DNA of 64,000 nt, taken from Chrysoporthe austroafricana. Lineage: Eukaryota > Ascomycota > Sordariomycetes > Diaporthales > Cryphonectriaceae. Of the stretch, positions 32,151 through 45,410 are shown piece after piece; the first letter of the stretch is position 1; each line of letters opens with the position of its first letter. The stretch spans positions 1,550,001 through 1,614,000 of the forward strand of contig JYIP02000006.1 in NCBI GenBank assembly GCA_001051155.2. The letters run 5' to 3'. The translations under genes and the position numbers were made by a program. The notes beneath the pieces are model-generated. The model had not been told where the DNA came from, made no database searches, and worked only from the letters and a program-made list of their open reading frames with translations.

Positions 32151-35100
32151 CCCTGGCTGCTGCTGCGGATGCTTGCGGATGCGAAAGCAGGAGAATGCGT
32201 TTCTTTCTTACCGCAGGCTACGCCACGATTTGCAGCGGCGGTTCAGGCCGCTGTTGGACCTAGAATGGGGACGGGCGACCGTGCATTGATGATGGGTGGC
32301 TATCGTGATGGGAGTCTGGCTGGCCGAGGAGACAGTTAGGCAACTGGCTATCAATAAGCCCCACCAATAATAGATGATCAATACTTTATCTCTTTCGCTG
32401 AGCCGTGCGTAGTCCCTGCTATAATCCTGATCACTCCAGCCAACTTGACTGCTATGCGTCCTATCAGAAAGCCAGCTGAGACGACCTGGCTGGTCTTCCC
32501 AAACAAATACCCCCGTCGAAGCATCCTCATCCCGATACTGATGCACACCTCGTGCGCATCGGACTTGCTAGTCGTCGCCAGTGGACCGAGGGGCCCGTGG
32601 GATACTAGTCCCGTCTTCTGAAGGGGGGCTGAGCGGCGCAGAAGGGTAACGCTGCTGCGGGCTCCGGCACTTTTCGGGCCCTGCCCACACCAAGCAGCCA
32701 CGACGGACGGGCCACGACGGCAAAGGCAGCGCGTCCCGGTGACCGGCGGCGACGGGGCCCTCCTCCTCCCCCCCCTACAGCTCCGACGACAGGGCGTCCC
32801 GGGCCCGCCACCGCCCGCGCCGGCTTCCCCTGGGCGCCGGCGAGCCTCCAGGCTGCCCCCGTAGCGTCAAGACCACATCGGCGGCGCTCCTCGGCGGCGG
32901 CCACCCGGGCGGGCAGGGGACGCACCTGTAGTTCTCGGCGGGCTACGTAGCCCAGCCGGGGCGACGAGCGCGAAGGGGGAGAGAGAGCGTCCAGGGCCGG
33001 GCGCCTTCACCACCCGAGCCGAGGAGGCCTCACGGTCGTCCCGCCACGAGCGCGAGCCGGCGCTGCCAAGAGCAAGTGGCAATAGTAGCATCAAGCCGCG
33101 CTCACCAGGCCCTGGACACCGCATCCTGCCGAGTCGATGTATAGTCGATACGGGCTAAGCCTCACCCTCCCCGGGGCTCCCCCAGCGAGGTCTCTGTGAG
33201 TCGCGCGGTCCCATCGCGCCATGCGCGCGACCTCGCCCGTGCCGCCCTCGCCTCCCTCCCCCGAGCTGGCGCCTCGCTGCTCCCGCGCGCGCGCGCACAC
33301 ACACACACACACACGCACACACCCTCGGGACGGAGATGCATACACGTGTGCGCGGGGGGCAGTTATTTTTAAGCACGGGCGAAGAAGACGGGGGCGCGGC
33401 TCGCCCAATCGAGACTGGGGAGAGGGGAGAGGGGCGCGCGGGAGCAGGTGGCTGGCATACACAGCCCGCACGGGAGGGAGGGGGCGGCGGCGGGAGTCGA
33501 GGATCTCGTATTCCTCCTCCTCGATCCTCCCTCCCCTGCCGTGCTGTGCTGTGCTGACCCGTTGTGTTGTCCCGCGGGCTGAAATAGGATCAGGGCGCGG
33601 GCGCGCAGAGGTAGGTGGGCCGCGGGGCCGGCGGCCCTCAGGACGTAGGTTGGGCGCCACGGGCCCAAAAGGTCATGGCCTCCAGCGAGGCCGCGGCCCA
33701 GGCAGAGTTGTCCAGTCCTGCGCTTGTTGGCTGTTGGGCTAGATAGAATCTGCGTCTGTAGGGGCCAGAACAGGTTGCTTCTGGACAGGCGTAAAGACTG
33801 TCGTCGTTGTGACCGTAGTGCTCACAGTTGAAAATCACAACTCCCTCCCAGCGAAGATGAGTATAGTATTCGGCAGGGATGCTGAGGGAAGCATCCAATC
33901 ATTTCTAAATAGACTGCACGCGTGAATGCTCATGATCGAGGGGAAAAGGCTGTATTCGATTCGAAATTATTATTAACTATTAGATCTCCGGGCAAAAGTC
34001 ACCCAGACCGCTGGGCCCGCTGGTCGAAACCGACCCACAGAGCCGCAGGCAGGACTGTGACAGTTGCCAACGGCAGATGAAGCTCGTGTTTCCTAGTCTG
34101 TCCATGCTGAAGACGCGTGCTGTCCACCGTCCTCTTCGAACATTTTTGTCTCCGCGCGATAGAAAAGAGGTCGTTTTGCCTTTTCCTCTTGCCTCATCAA
34201 AAGTTCAAAGCACAACAGCGCACGACTGCTTCGCACTGCCTGGCAGCAGATTCTTCCTTCGATCGATCAATCACCCACCCACCGGAAACCTTTGTCCACA
34301 CAGAACGCCGTGTTTTGCCTCCCCTCCACCTCAGCAGAATACAAGCTACCGTCGTTCACATCCGAATAATTTTCAGAGAGCAAGCTTCCCCCAGAGAACC
34401 CACAGAACGCCGCGCAATGCTGAAGTGGATCACTTCCGATCCTAGCCCACCCTCCCTGGGCCTCAAGCTTTCCAAAGCTGTCCCGAGCCCATCCCTGAAG
34501 ATAGTCCAAAAAAAAAAAAATACAGTCGCTATGCAGTTGGGTATCATGATCATCAAATCCGTAAGGAGTGTCGTCTATGCCGAAGTAAATCCGCCATAAC
34601 TTTCGGGGTTGCCAAAGGAGTGTCTATGTCTTATTGGTGCGAGCCGGTTGAGTTCAAAAGGAATGTCTATGGTGGGTATCTCAATAGCTGACAAAGGAGC
34701 GTCGTGGACTATCTTGCGATAGTCCGTAGTGGGAGATTGCGAACAAAGGAGCGTCGTCAAGTGTCGCAGGACACTTGGGGGTGTTCGGAGCTTTGATTGT
34801 AGAGTTGAGCGATCGTGGGTTTAAAGGAGCGTGGTGTGCAGTTGCGGCTGTCGGAAAAGAAATGCGAGCTACAGCTCGGCCAATATTAATAAGACCATAG
34901 GACGCGGGAAATTGCGTGACGGTAATTGGAGAACAAAGACACCAAAAAGGAAGACCCTAAGGCGTGCTGCTCTTTCTGTCGGCGGGGTAATAGAAGCTGG
35001 GCGGAGCAGAAGCTGTGGATAGGTTGTGTCGGTGATGAGACGAGAGATGGTTTGGTGAGCCCGCCAGTGGAGACTCGGGAACAGGGAGCATCGAGAAGCC

Positions 35101-35279
35101 TTCGGGTGAGAGGAAAGGAGAAGCAGCGGTTGTTGAGACTGAGACCGATGGTGAGTGTCGGAACATCAGGTTCTCCGGTGGCGGAAGGGTCGGGGTGGTG
35201 CTCAAATAAGGCGAATGCGTCCTGTCCAATCTGTTAATTAACCTGTTGCGCGCGTCCTGGTGGTTATGGCCAATGGGAC
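32151..35279. other. Gene-free region between trypsin-like gene and Zn2Cys6 gene
   Basis: A GC-rich, low-complexity part (about 32600-33660) with a CG/CA repeat near 33286-33320 gives way to an AT-richer part (33900-35280). The latter holds the AAAGGAG motif array. Frames in it show no recognisable domain. The two flanking genes converge on this stretch, so no promoter is required in it. Confidence 0.6.
34562..34836 (+). repeat. AAAGGAG(C/T)GTCGT motif array with hairpins
   Basis: Six copies of an AAGGAG-centred motif start at 34563, 34615, 34658, 34694, 34746 and 34824. The two best copies, AAAGGAGCGTCGT at 34693-34705 and 34745-34757, are exactly 52 bases apart. Each is followed with no gap by a perfect 8-bp stem with a 4-base loop (GGACTATC/GATAGTCC, loop TTGC; CAAGTGTC/GACACTTG, loop GCAG). 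The stem sequences are unrelated while the motif is constant. The other copies lack a clear hairpin or have a short one. Function unknown. Confidence 0.7.
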
Positions 35280-37191
35280 CTAGTTCCACAGGGGCTGGAG
35301 TTGAATTGGAGTGACGAACCCGAAGTCGTACGGCCCGCCCATCTGGGGTTGACTGCCGGCATAGCCCATATTGCATGAGCTGAAGGTAGTGAGGTTCTCG
35401 CTGCTGCCTGGGCCCGACAGAGACAAACGCAGGTTTGGGCCCGCGAAACCGAGGCCGTATGAGCCGGAGTCTTCGTTGTCGCTGTAGACGATCGGCGAAG
35501 TCTCGTAGCCGAACTCGTCCCCGATGCTAGAGGCCTCGCACGTGCTAGACACAGGACTGTAGCACCCAGCCATTGGTGGAGGGATCTTCAGGTACTGCTG
35601 ATTGCTGTAGGGAGACGGCATGGCGACTGGGCTGACGGGAACACCCGTAGCACTGCTCTCGGACTTGATAGACAGGTTCTCGGTGCTGTAACTGAAGATG
35701 GGATTACCTGCGTAAGGGAGGCCATCGGCCATGGGCGCCGACGTCATTGGCAAGGTAAACTCGTCTTGGCCAGAGAAAGGCGATGGCGCCGGCGTAAACC
35801 AGCCCATGCGGGCACGGAACTCCCGAACCATCTCTCTGGCGAAGCTCATGAGCTGCCGTGTTGCCTCAGGGTACCCCTCGGCATCGTAGACGCTGTGAGA
35901 CACCAGTCGCTTGTCGATCTCCTCCAAGGGTCCAATGGCCAGGTTCCCGAAGTAAGCAGCGCCAATTTCAGGGAACATGCGCTCCATAAGGACAGCCACG
36001 GTGTAATAATAGGCTATCACCACCAGGGCGTTGGGAGCCGCCTGCGTCTGGCGCAAGTGCATGACAGGAAGCCAGAACAGCCACTCCCGCAGCGGCTTGA
36101 GCCGTTCGAACTGATCAGCCACGGCCATGGACTGGTCGACTTTGCGAGTGCCCTTCAAGAAGCTGATCAACTGGGCCACGAGTTTAGTGTCTTCCCGGTT
36201 CTGCTTCAGGTGAGTCTCCAGCTTCTGGAGGTGCTGAAGGGTGCGGTTGAATGCTTCAGAGTCAGCTTCGTCTGGGAGCCTTGGCTTGTGGTCCGGGGAA
36301 GGGGAGGCAGGTGCGGTTGGGAATGTGATAGTCTCCGCGATGAAATCCCCGAACTGAGACTTGTGCTTCCAGGAACCCATCTGGTCAATGACTCCCCGGG
36401 TGCCCTGCATGTGTTGGGTCCAGCTCCTCCAGTCCGTGGCCTGCCAGGAAAGTACCATGGAGGCGGCGAGGATGGCATCAGAGTTGGCCTCCGAGAAGGC
36501 GTTCAGTGCCTTGCTCACTCCCATCAGCGCACGGCCGCGGTGCTCGAATGCCATCTTGCCAACCATAGGACATCCAGTGATGTTTGAGATGTGTTCGGCG
36601 GAGAAAGCCAGCAAGGCCTCCATGACGAAGCGATGGATGGCACCAACACCGAGGATACTAAGATTCATGTCAGCACAGCCAAATCGGCGCAGCATTGCGC
36701 TGGACAATGGAAAATCCAACACTTACGTGGGAATCTGGCGGGTCCACAAGGTGAAGCCATTCGCATCCCAGGCGCCCAGCTCGTTGCTGATGGATGCAAC
36801 GTGGTGGATCAGCCTCAGCTCCTCGAAGGTGTAGTTCTCAGGCATGGGCGGGTTGACGATGTGCAGGTCCGGGAACGGGAAGAAGCCGGTTCGGCGCCAC
36901 TGGTCGATGACGGCTTCGACTTCAGGGTCCCACATCAGGTTGGGAGGGCCATTGGGCCTGGCTTCCTGAACCGGGAGGTCGTTGTACGGGCACCTGATCT
37001 TGTGCTTGGTACAGTTCTTGCACTGCGGGAAGCTCTCATCACATCGGATGTGCCGCTTCTTGCAGGTCTCGCAGCCCTTGCGAGACTTGGTGTGGCTGTG
37101 GAAAACAGTCAGTACCTACGATAGATATCCGGAAATCCCGCATAAAGAGAGCATACCTGCGTCGGGGGGGACCGCCACCTGGGCCAGCCAT
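35280..37191 (-). CDS. Zn2Cys6 transcription factor, Upc2/sterol-uptake-control type
   Basis: Nuclear regulator with a fungal binuclear zinc cluster. Three exons on the minus strand: 37191-37157, 37095-36727 and 36657-35280. The introns are 61 and 69 nt, both with CTGAC branch sites; the product is 593 aa. The cluster has Cys at 20, 23, 30, 37, 40 and 47 (C-X2-C-X6-C-X6-C-X2-C-X6-C) in the form CETCKKRHIRCDE...CKNC, the version typical of Upc2-like sterol/lipid regulators. A middle region follows (YTFEELRLIHHVAS, IHRFVMEALLAFSAEHIS, LSWQATDWRSWTQHMQGTRG) as in that family's ligand/activation domain. The C-terminus is Ser/Pro/Gly-rich. The first exon encodes only 11 codons plus two bases, so the true start is easily missed. 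Target pathway is inferred from family only. Confidence 0.88.
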
Positions 37192-39750
37192 TTTTGCAAG
37201 TTGTAAAGATATTGGGGATGAAAGGAGCTATACACGCATTAATATGGCGGGTGACAAAAACGTAACCACCACCCGCAAGGGCAGCAGTCTGCGCTGAGGA
37301 GTCGAAGCGTGCTCACATAAGAAGATATCACTCGTGACGGGCACGGGTGATTTCTGAGCGAGTGTCTCTTGAGAGGTGACAGTCCGAGGGCACAAGGCCG
37401 ACTATGGCAGTTGCTTCCGAGAAAGGGAGAAGCAACGGATCAGAGCCGGTAGACTTGAAACCGCAGAAGCGAGTCGAGGTCGGAATGTCCAGATCGGGCT
37501 ACAGTAGATCGGTGATGCCTTGATCGCATCGACGTCTGGCCCAGAAGAGCGACTCTGCCTTCCTCGATCTCTTCTTGCGTGGGATGCTCCGGGGACGATA
37601 GCGAGCGTAGGAAGGGTCCGAGGCGTTTAAAGCGAATGTGGACAAGATCGGAGTGGCGCTTAGATCTGTGAGGGCATCGAACCGGCGCACGAGGTGGTTG
37701 CGAGGTGCTGGTTCGGTTCGGGGCGCGCTGTTGGGCTTGCTGGATCGCGGGGGTTCGTGGGATCCGGCTTGAGGCGTACAGATATGGCTTATTGGCGACT
37801 TTTGATTCCCAAGGGGGTGGCAGGTTGTTGTCTTGGTGGTATCAGCTGTCTGGACGGGTACGGTGGAGTTCGGGTACTGGTCCTGTTCCTTGCCACGGGT
37901 TCGGGATAAACGAGACTCAAAAAGAAAATCAAACAACGAAAAGCACAAAGCGAATGACAGGAGTCAACGAGGACTTCCTAGGGGTTTGTTTGCGTTAGCG
38001 AACGTGGGTTGAGTGCAGCAACAGCGCTGGATCGGGAGCTGGCGATGTCAGGTTTGGAGGATGAATAAAATGAGAGGAGCGAGGGGTTGGGTTGTGGGAG
38101 GGCCCCGACAGTGTTAAATACTGGAGCCCCCGTCCAACCCTGCGGCCAACCAGCAGCCAAGTCCAAGGGCAGGCCCACGCCGGCCAGGGCGCTCTGGGGG
38201 TTGCGGACTGGGGGGGGAGACCACTGGCGGCTGCCCCAGGCGCTCCCGCTCCGCCTCAGAGAAGCACAGTGCGGGTGGGGGGGGGGGTACCCTGTGGATC
38301 AGTGGGCTAGCGGGCCAGCGGGCGAGTGTCAGGTGTGTGAATACCATGCTAATTGTGTGGGTGGTGCGTGGGAGTGTGTGTGTGTGCGTGTGGCTTGCAT
38401 GGGGTGGGGCGAGGAGCCGTCTAGAATAGGCTAGCCCCGTTTCCAAGACGTGGTCGTGCGGAGCGCCGCATCTGCAAGAGGGAAACGCAGCAGGGATTGG
38501 GGGGTGGACTGCTAGGCAAAGTAGGCAAGCAGAGAGGATCCGTGACATGATGGACATAAACATGGACAGGGACAGGGACATGGACATGGGCATGGGCGTG
38601 CGCACCCGACCCCATCGTCGAGGTCCCTCCCACGCTCTCCTTCTGCCCTCTTGCTTGTTCTACTCAGCCTGGGATCCCCTCTGCGTCACCGGCTCACCGG
38701 CCCCGACAGGCCCGTGGAGGCACCCATCAGATCAGGGCTGCCCTTAGCACGCTACTTACTTAGTGTACTTATGCACTGAGTGAGTACGGCGGGAGGGTAC
38801 CGCGTCGCTGCTGGGTACCGGCCAGGTCTTCACAGTACGTACCCTGATGGCCCAGCTCCCCTCGCGTCGAGGGTACCGCACAGCGTAATTTACTACATAG
38901 TGTGAGATAAGCTCTCGCCAAACCCACAAACAGCCGGGAGAGGGCACATGCCAGGCGGGTGGCAGCAAAAGGAGAGCCCAAAGTATCATATCACCAGATC
39001 AATAGAGGGAGAACATTGCACACTGTAGATCGTACGGTGCACGGTGCACTTGGCTCTGGTTAGGCGAGGCGCTTGTGCCTATTCTGGAAGAGCGGCTAGG
39101 GCCCGCGGGGGGGGGTGGTTGTCACTGTACACTCTAGTACTAGCATTGCGTACAGAGCGCCTCTGTACAGTTCTGTACAGTGTGCAGGCCTACCATGGCA
39201 GGATGGTATAGGGAGGAAATAAAAAGAACAGCAGGGACTTTCCAATATTCATCTTCGCGCCAGATGAAAGCGGATCTCGGCACTGCCCTCTCCAACCAAT
39301 ATGCACTGTACCTATCCTCTCTGTTTCTCCCTCTCTCCTCCTTGCCTGCGTCCTTACTTGCATCCTCTCGCCCCACCGCCGACAATACTTGGGACCGCCC
39401 CGTTGCGCGTTGGTCGCGCTTCAAGTCCTGGATCCAGTCAGCACCTCGGGCGATGCTGGGCACATCGTCAATGCCTTTGTCCGCAAGAGGCAACAAGGGC
39501 CGATTCGAGTCTGTGTCACCGTCAGATGGGACGAGAGTCACCGCAGGGGGCCGGAAACCATGGGTTTGTTTCCGGTTCATCACCTGTCCTACGTGAGAGC
39601 CGGTCGGCTTCCAGAAGGAGATCCTAATCTTCCATGGCAGCTGAAAGTTTTCCCACCACCGCCGCCTCCTCCGTCTCGTCCCGCCTCCCATGGCCTGAAT
39701 GAGAGGGGAAGAAAAGAAAGAAAGGGAGAAAGGGGGGACAACAACAACAG

Positions 39751-39751
<1 letters not shown>

Positions 39752-39786
<35 letters not shown>

Positions 39787-39798
39787 NAAAGAGAAAAG

Positions 39799-39874
<76 letters not shown>
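39752..39874. other. Poly-A tract with assembly join (N at 39787)
   Basis: A runs on both sides of a single N, interrupted only by a few G or C. Tract length and content are unreliable. Confidence 0.75.
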
Positions 39875-39876
<2 letters not shown>

Positions 39877-42800
39877 CAGATCCAACACACAGATGTCGGC
39901 ACGGGGTCCTCCACCAGTCGACCTATGGTGGCGTTCCTGACACACCTGTGTCCTGTCCTGTCTCTGTCTGCCTGTTAGCTAGTCACGGGACGGTGATGGG
40001 CTGGTCCATGCGCCCGTCCCCCAAGTCCAGGCAACGCAACGTTAAGGTGGGCAGCCTCTTGTTCCTCCCAAAGCACGCCAGAGCTGACTTCCTGCAGGGG
40101 CCAAGTTGCCAACGCTCGCCGGCTCGCTCGCCTGGCGCTGCTCGACATTGAGGCTGTGCACCTCCCACATCTCCAGTACCCTCCCCTGAGCTCCATCCGA
40201 CTCTGTTTCCGACGGCCCCGGCCCCGCCGGGGGTCATTGCCATACACAGTAGTGCTGTGCTCCTGTGCAAGCGCAAGCGTTTTCGTCGCCTGGCCCTGGA
40301 CCTCCCCAGCGACTTGCCCGGCAGAGGCGCCTCGGTGAATAATACCTGCTCACGGGCGTCTGAGGCCTTCACGGCCACAGTATCCCACCGCCCCGTGCAC
40401 ATGGACGGTCAACGGCTCTCGCGGGCCCAAACCAGCGCTTACGCTCTACGGACGTACTTACTTCCTTGCTGCTGCGCGTACACAGTGAGTGGTCCGCACG
40501 CCCGGCCTGGCTTGCCTAGATAGTGAGCGGATGCTTGCCGGCCCCAATGATCTACCAAATACCCCGGTAGTAATTCCCTTGTTTTTCAATGGACAAGCCG
40601 AACCTTGCCGCCCAGAGGCCGGAGCAAGGAAAACAAGGATCTTGAACCCTCACTGCATAACAGTACTGGGCACGGCAGTCCTGCCATGGGAGCAGCGCTG
40701 ACATCATTTCTCTAGCACGTTCTTTGGCCTCTCGAGGACATGGCCTCTTCCATCGCCCTCTGTGGCTGTCGCCGCCTCGCTCACCACAGCCTGCTGAGCT
40801 GTCGGTCCTTCACCGCCCAGGGATCTTACCTGAGAGTTGTACAGCGCGTAGCAGAGTTCATTACACCACATGCACCCCAGAACGCCCTAGTGGAGCAGGT
40901 TCGCCAATAGGCGCCTGGGTCCGATCCCAGGAACCATTTGTGGCCGGGTGGACGCACCCGTTGCGCAACAGTCTGGCTGCATTGCGGCCTCCCGAGTGGC
41001 GCTCTGTAGTCCGTACCGACCCAGTCCACCGGACACACGCACGACCGGCTGTATCCAGGCAGTGGCTTACTTGTGTGTCTGCGGCGCGGTAGATGACTTC
41101 TGGTCGTCACAGAGGCTCCAGGCTCGACCGCGGATCTCCAGGGCTCCAGTCGCGGCAGCCGCTGCCAATCTTAACGAAGCCTCTCGGTACGGCATTAGCT
41201 CGAAAGCTTCTTGATAGTGCCGAATGAGTCCCACACGCCTGGTCATACCCGCAGCAACCAGTACGCTTTCCTACAAAGAGGGCCAGCACGCGAGCCTAAG
41301 CTTCTAGGGCCGCACCTATCGGTGCCCAGGTCTGAGCAACAGCACTTAGAGCTCAGCGATTTAGCGCCGGGCATGACTTGTCTCCGGAGATGCAAACCAG
41401 GACGAGATCGCAAGGGGTTGTCCTGGTAGCGGTCCGGGTCGCTCCAAGTATCAAATTCTGCCGACATCACGACGGCGACGTGCTGCTACAACGCAAGCCA
41501 TGTGCAGCTTGTGTCGTGGGGCCTGCTCAGCCTCTCGGGGGGAGACCAGTCCATTCGTAGGCTGTCGTGGAGCCTCCCGGCACTGTCAGGCGCCCCGGCA
41601 GACGTTTCGTGATGCTCCCGACCAGAATGCTGACCCTGTTCGATCTGTTTGATAGTGCAACCCTCCCGTCGGAGCTGTGACGACAGCCCGGGGCCGGGGC
41701 CGGAGGCAACATGTCACCGGAAAATTCGCTCCGGAGCAAGAGGCCCAATGGAGCGATCTGCCCCATCAGAGTGACCACCTTGAGCCATGCCGTGCGTTTT
41801 CTGCGGTCATTTCGCGAAACGTCTTCCCTGGCGTCCAAGAGCCGTGCCGGCTGGCCCGTCTCTGGAGACTGAGACAGCACACTTTCCACTAGCGCGGTCG
41901 CCAGCGGAAACCGGCTAGTCCCAGTTTTCAGGTTGACGAACGTGGATATCCTAAGATGATTCTCTCGGGAGGCTCGTGCAATCCACCAGAAAATCACGCG
42001 GCGGGCGCGCGCGCCTCTTAGGACGCTCTCGGTCTCGGGCCCCGTGTGCCAGAGCGCTGGTTCCCCCTGAATTCCACATGGAAACCCTGCCTACGAGACC
42101 CATCACCCCTGTCAAGGGGCAGGATGGATGGCAGCACGCTACCGTCTGGGACTGATGAAACACGCGTTTCTCGTGTCCACAGAGGACGGCGGTTTCGAGT
42201 CCTCGGCGCTGACCTGACCTGCCCTCGGCGATGGGAACGTCGCGGGCGGAGGAGGAGGGGGAGGGGGGGAGAGGCGATCGCGCTACAGCTTGTGCGCACG
42301 TCAACCTGCATCAGCCAACGTGGGCAGCGTCCTCAGCTCGGCTCCAGAAATGATGGACCGGCCCCTGCCGAGCCCGGCTGGCGGAGATGAGGTGTCGAAG
42401 ACCCTTGGGTTCGGAACCCGGTCTGCCTCCCGGGAAACTCTCCATCGACCAACGCCACGTCCCAGTGACCCCATCCACTTCGACATGCCCTCGGGCTGGT
42501 GCACTGTAGCGGCAGTCAGTGTCCCTCAGCAGGTTGCCAGAGACCCATGCGCGCCAGCTCGCAAGAGTCGTACGGGGGGCACCCATGCCCAGCACGAGCG
42601 AGTCTCCTGCCCGACGGCCTCATGCCCCCCGACAGCAGCAGTGCTGCGAACAGCACGACTCGCGCGCGGGCGGCGCTGCAATTTCGACGTCGCGCGGCGC
42701 TCCGGCAGAGCCTCGCAGGCCATCGAGAGGCCAGGAGTGTCACTCGGCCGAGGTCGACAGGGCCCGCGGCGGTGATATACCCACATTGAAGATCTTTGGT

Positions 42801-43662
42801 AACGCTGACCAATGCTCCCGGCCCAACGTCGAATGCCTCGCGGTTCCCAATCGGGGACCCTGCCGTGCTGCACCTTGCCTCATCGAACCGGCTCGCCGTC
42901 GTCGTCCGGCCAGATGTGGAATTCGTGGGCTACCGAGGTTCCCTTTTGGGCCTGTCCCCGACGACAATGTTCCCGACTCAGCCACGGGAAATTTCGCTCC
43001 CCCCTAGCACTGGTCCCTGGCGCTCATCCATCACCGGCGATGGGGTCCCAAACAAGCCGGTCGGCATGCGACCCAGGCGTGCCAAAAGCACCCGTCCTCC
43101 GCAGGACGTCGTCATCATGGAATCACGTAATTATGTGTATCATACGGTCCGCCGGGCAAGCAGGGCGAAGGGCGAGGGCGCGCGCCGCGCGAGAGGAGGC
43201 ACAGAGACCAGGCCGCAACCACCAACTCACTCTCCCAACCCAACCCAACCAACCAACCCCCCCCCAACCAATTAACAAAAAAGAAGGAGGGAACCGTTGG
43301 GCGCACTGTGTACATCGACGGCGCGACAGGGATGGCCCTCGCTCGTCGTCGATCCTCGCACTGACGTCTGCCCAGTGGGAGAGTCAATGCCGCCAAGCTC
43401 GCTCGCTAGCCCTGAACGGGACTAACGGTCTTCTATAAAAAACTTTAACCTTCTTTGGCGTGGCAGCTTAGCGTGCTCGCGTCGCCCCTCGCTGCTCTTG
43501 CTCCTCCTCCCTCCCTCCTCTTTTTTCAGTTAGTTGTGTGTGTGGTGGTGTGCGTGTGTGTGTGTTGTGGGCGGACCAAGGCCACCTGGCAGCACTCTTG
43601 CGTTGTCCCTGCTGGCAAGCTCCTCGAGCCCAACCAACCCGCCCCGGCCGTGGGCTGACGGC

Positions 43663-43936
43663 GTCCTTTGGTCCATTGGCCCAGAGAGGTGGTTTCCTGC
43701 GCCAAGCGCACCAAGCCTCCCCCAATTGTCATCCTGAAAAAAAAACAAAAAAAAAAAAAAAAAAACCCCCCCCCGCAACCACACACCCCACCCCCCCCCC
43801 CCCCCCCTTCTTTTTCCCCCCCCCCCCCCCCCTCTCCCCCCCCCCCCCCCCCCCCCCCCCCCCCNGGTCCCTTGGCCCATTGCCCAAAAGAGGTGTTCTC
43901 CTGCACAAACCCCCCCAACCCCACCCCAAATTCAAC

Positions 43937-43970
<34 letters not shown>
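43663..43970. other. Assembly join with duplicated contig end (N at 43865)
   Basis: Sequence at 43663-43740 (GTCCTTTGGTCCATTGGCCC...) reappears in noisy form at 43866-43937 (GGTCCCTTGGCCCATTGCCC...), with matching AGAGGTG and TCCTGC blocks, and both copies run into poly-A. The interval between is A run, C runs and one N. The second copy looks like a low-quality contig end that should have been merged with the first. Confidence 0.75.
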
Positions 43971-43972
<2 letters not shown>

Positions 43973-45313
43973 CTACAGGGCAAGCCATCCATCCATCTTC
44001 GCGCACGCAACGTTCCATATGCCCGCCCGTGGCCTTTTATTTTCCCGCGCGCCGTCTCTTCCCCTTCCCTCCTCCGCCTCCCACGCTATGACGTCCGGCG
44101 GGGGTGGGTGGCATGGCCGCCTGCGCCTGTCACTGGGCATGGTGCACCCTGGGAATCTGGATCATTGTCTGATGGCCTTCGTGCGTCAGGCGCGCTGACG
44201 GACCAACCACGGGGCAGACCCGGTGTCTCGGGTAAGACGTCAGGCCATCTCTGCGCCTCGATGGCGTCCTGTCACCGGTAGTCCGTCCCCACGAGGGCCT
44301 CGCATCGCATCGCGAGGGAGCGAGGGAGCGAGGGAGCGAGGGAGGGGAGGGGAGGGGAGGGGAGGGGGAGAGGGTGCCAGACAAGACGCATGGCGACATG
44401 GACAGGACAGGACTGGCGTGTTGTCGTGCGTGAGAAGCTCCCGCCCGTCACGATCCTGCGGCTTGCCCCCATCGAGGTATGAGAGGCGAGCGGCCCTGGA
44501 CCAGGTCAGTTGTCAGTGTGATCCTCCGCGCAGGATCCGCTCATGCGACGCCGACTCCGCTCATGCGACGCCGACTCCGCGGCCAGCAAAGACGCCCGGT
44601 CCTCTCCCTGTCTCTCTGTCTCTCTCTGTGTGTGTCTGTGTGTGTGTGTGTGTCTCGCTCTTTTTGCTGTTGTGCTTCTTGTCGACCTCGAACTCCTTCC
44701 TTGATCATCACAGACACACCGTACGGCTGGATGGATGGCCGGTTGACCACCCTACTCAGCACTATGTACCGTCTCCAGCGGACGGACTTGCGGGCGGGGA
44801 GAGACCGCCGCACGGCCTCCCTGCTGTCTGTGCAATGGTGCCATCAGGCGGTGCTATGAACCATTAGTCTGGGAGCTGCTCTAGCTAGTGCGTCTCTCGC
44901 CCTCCGGCCTGCCCCTGACAACGTGCAGCGCTACGTCGTCGCCGTTGTCATCATCATCATCATCATCACCACCACCGCCGAACACAGACCGGCCCGGCGG
45001 GCGGTGGTGAGAGCCAGCCGCCTCTCGTGGTAGCAGCAGCAGCATGGCCACCGTCAGCCCCCGATTGTAACAAGCCAGCCGTGTTGTAAGATCCGTCACG
45101 CCGGGCAGCCACCCCTGGGCCGAAGACGAGGTTCCTACTCGACCAAATACGGACCGCGACATGTTCCCTCGAGCGGGAGGCATGACAGGCAACAAAAGTC
45201 TCACATCACGCGGGCCTCTGCAGTGCGGTCGTTGGGCCCCCCCCCCACCCGGGTCCCAGCCCAGAGGGGGAGCTGGCGCTGTGTGGCGTGGGACATTGTT
45301 GCATGCCGGATTC

Positions 45314-45379
45314 CGCCAGCGTCCAGCGTCCAGCGTCCAGCGTCCAGCGCTAGGCGGTGTGAGTCGCTCGCTCGAGCTG

Positions 45380-45410
<31 letters not shown>
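45314..45410. repeat. CAGCGTC 7-mer array and GGCT array
   Basis: Between four and five CAGCGTC units (45314-45347) are followed by about seven GGCT units (45380-45408). Gene-free context. Confidence 0.7.

Noticed and set aside
34077..34445. Overlapping short frames on the plus strand
   Set aside because: Two phases are open simultaneously, both Ser/Arg/Pro-rich without motifs, with no supporting splice or family signal.
34562..34836. CRISPR-like array
   Set aside because: The repeats are short, spacing varies (52, 43, 36, 52 and 78), the genome is a fungus and no cas gene is present. Treated instead as an unknown motif-hairpin array.
41200..42900. Possible decayed gene on the minus strand in the least repetitive part of the second desert
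   Set aside because: Several 90-160-codon frames overlap in different phases and read somewhat protein-like, but no family motif could be recognised and no splice pattern joins them.
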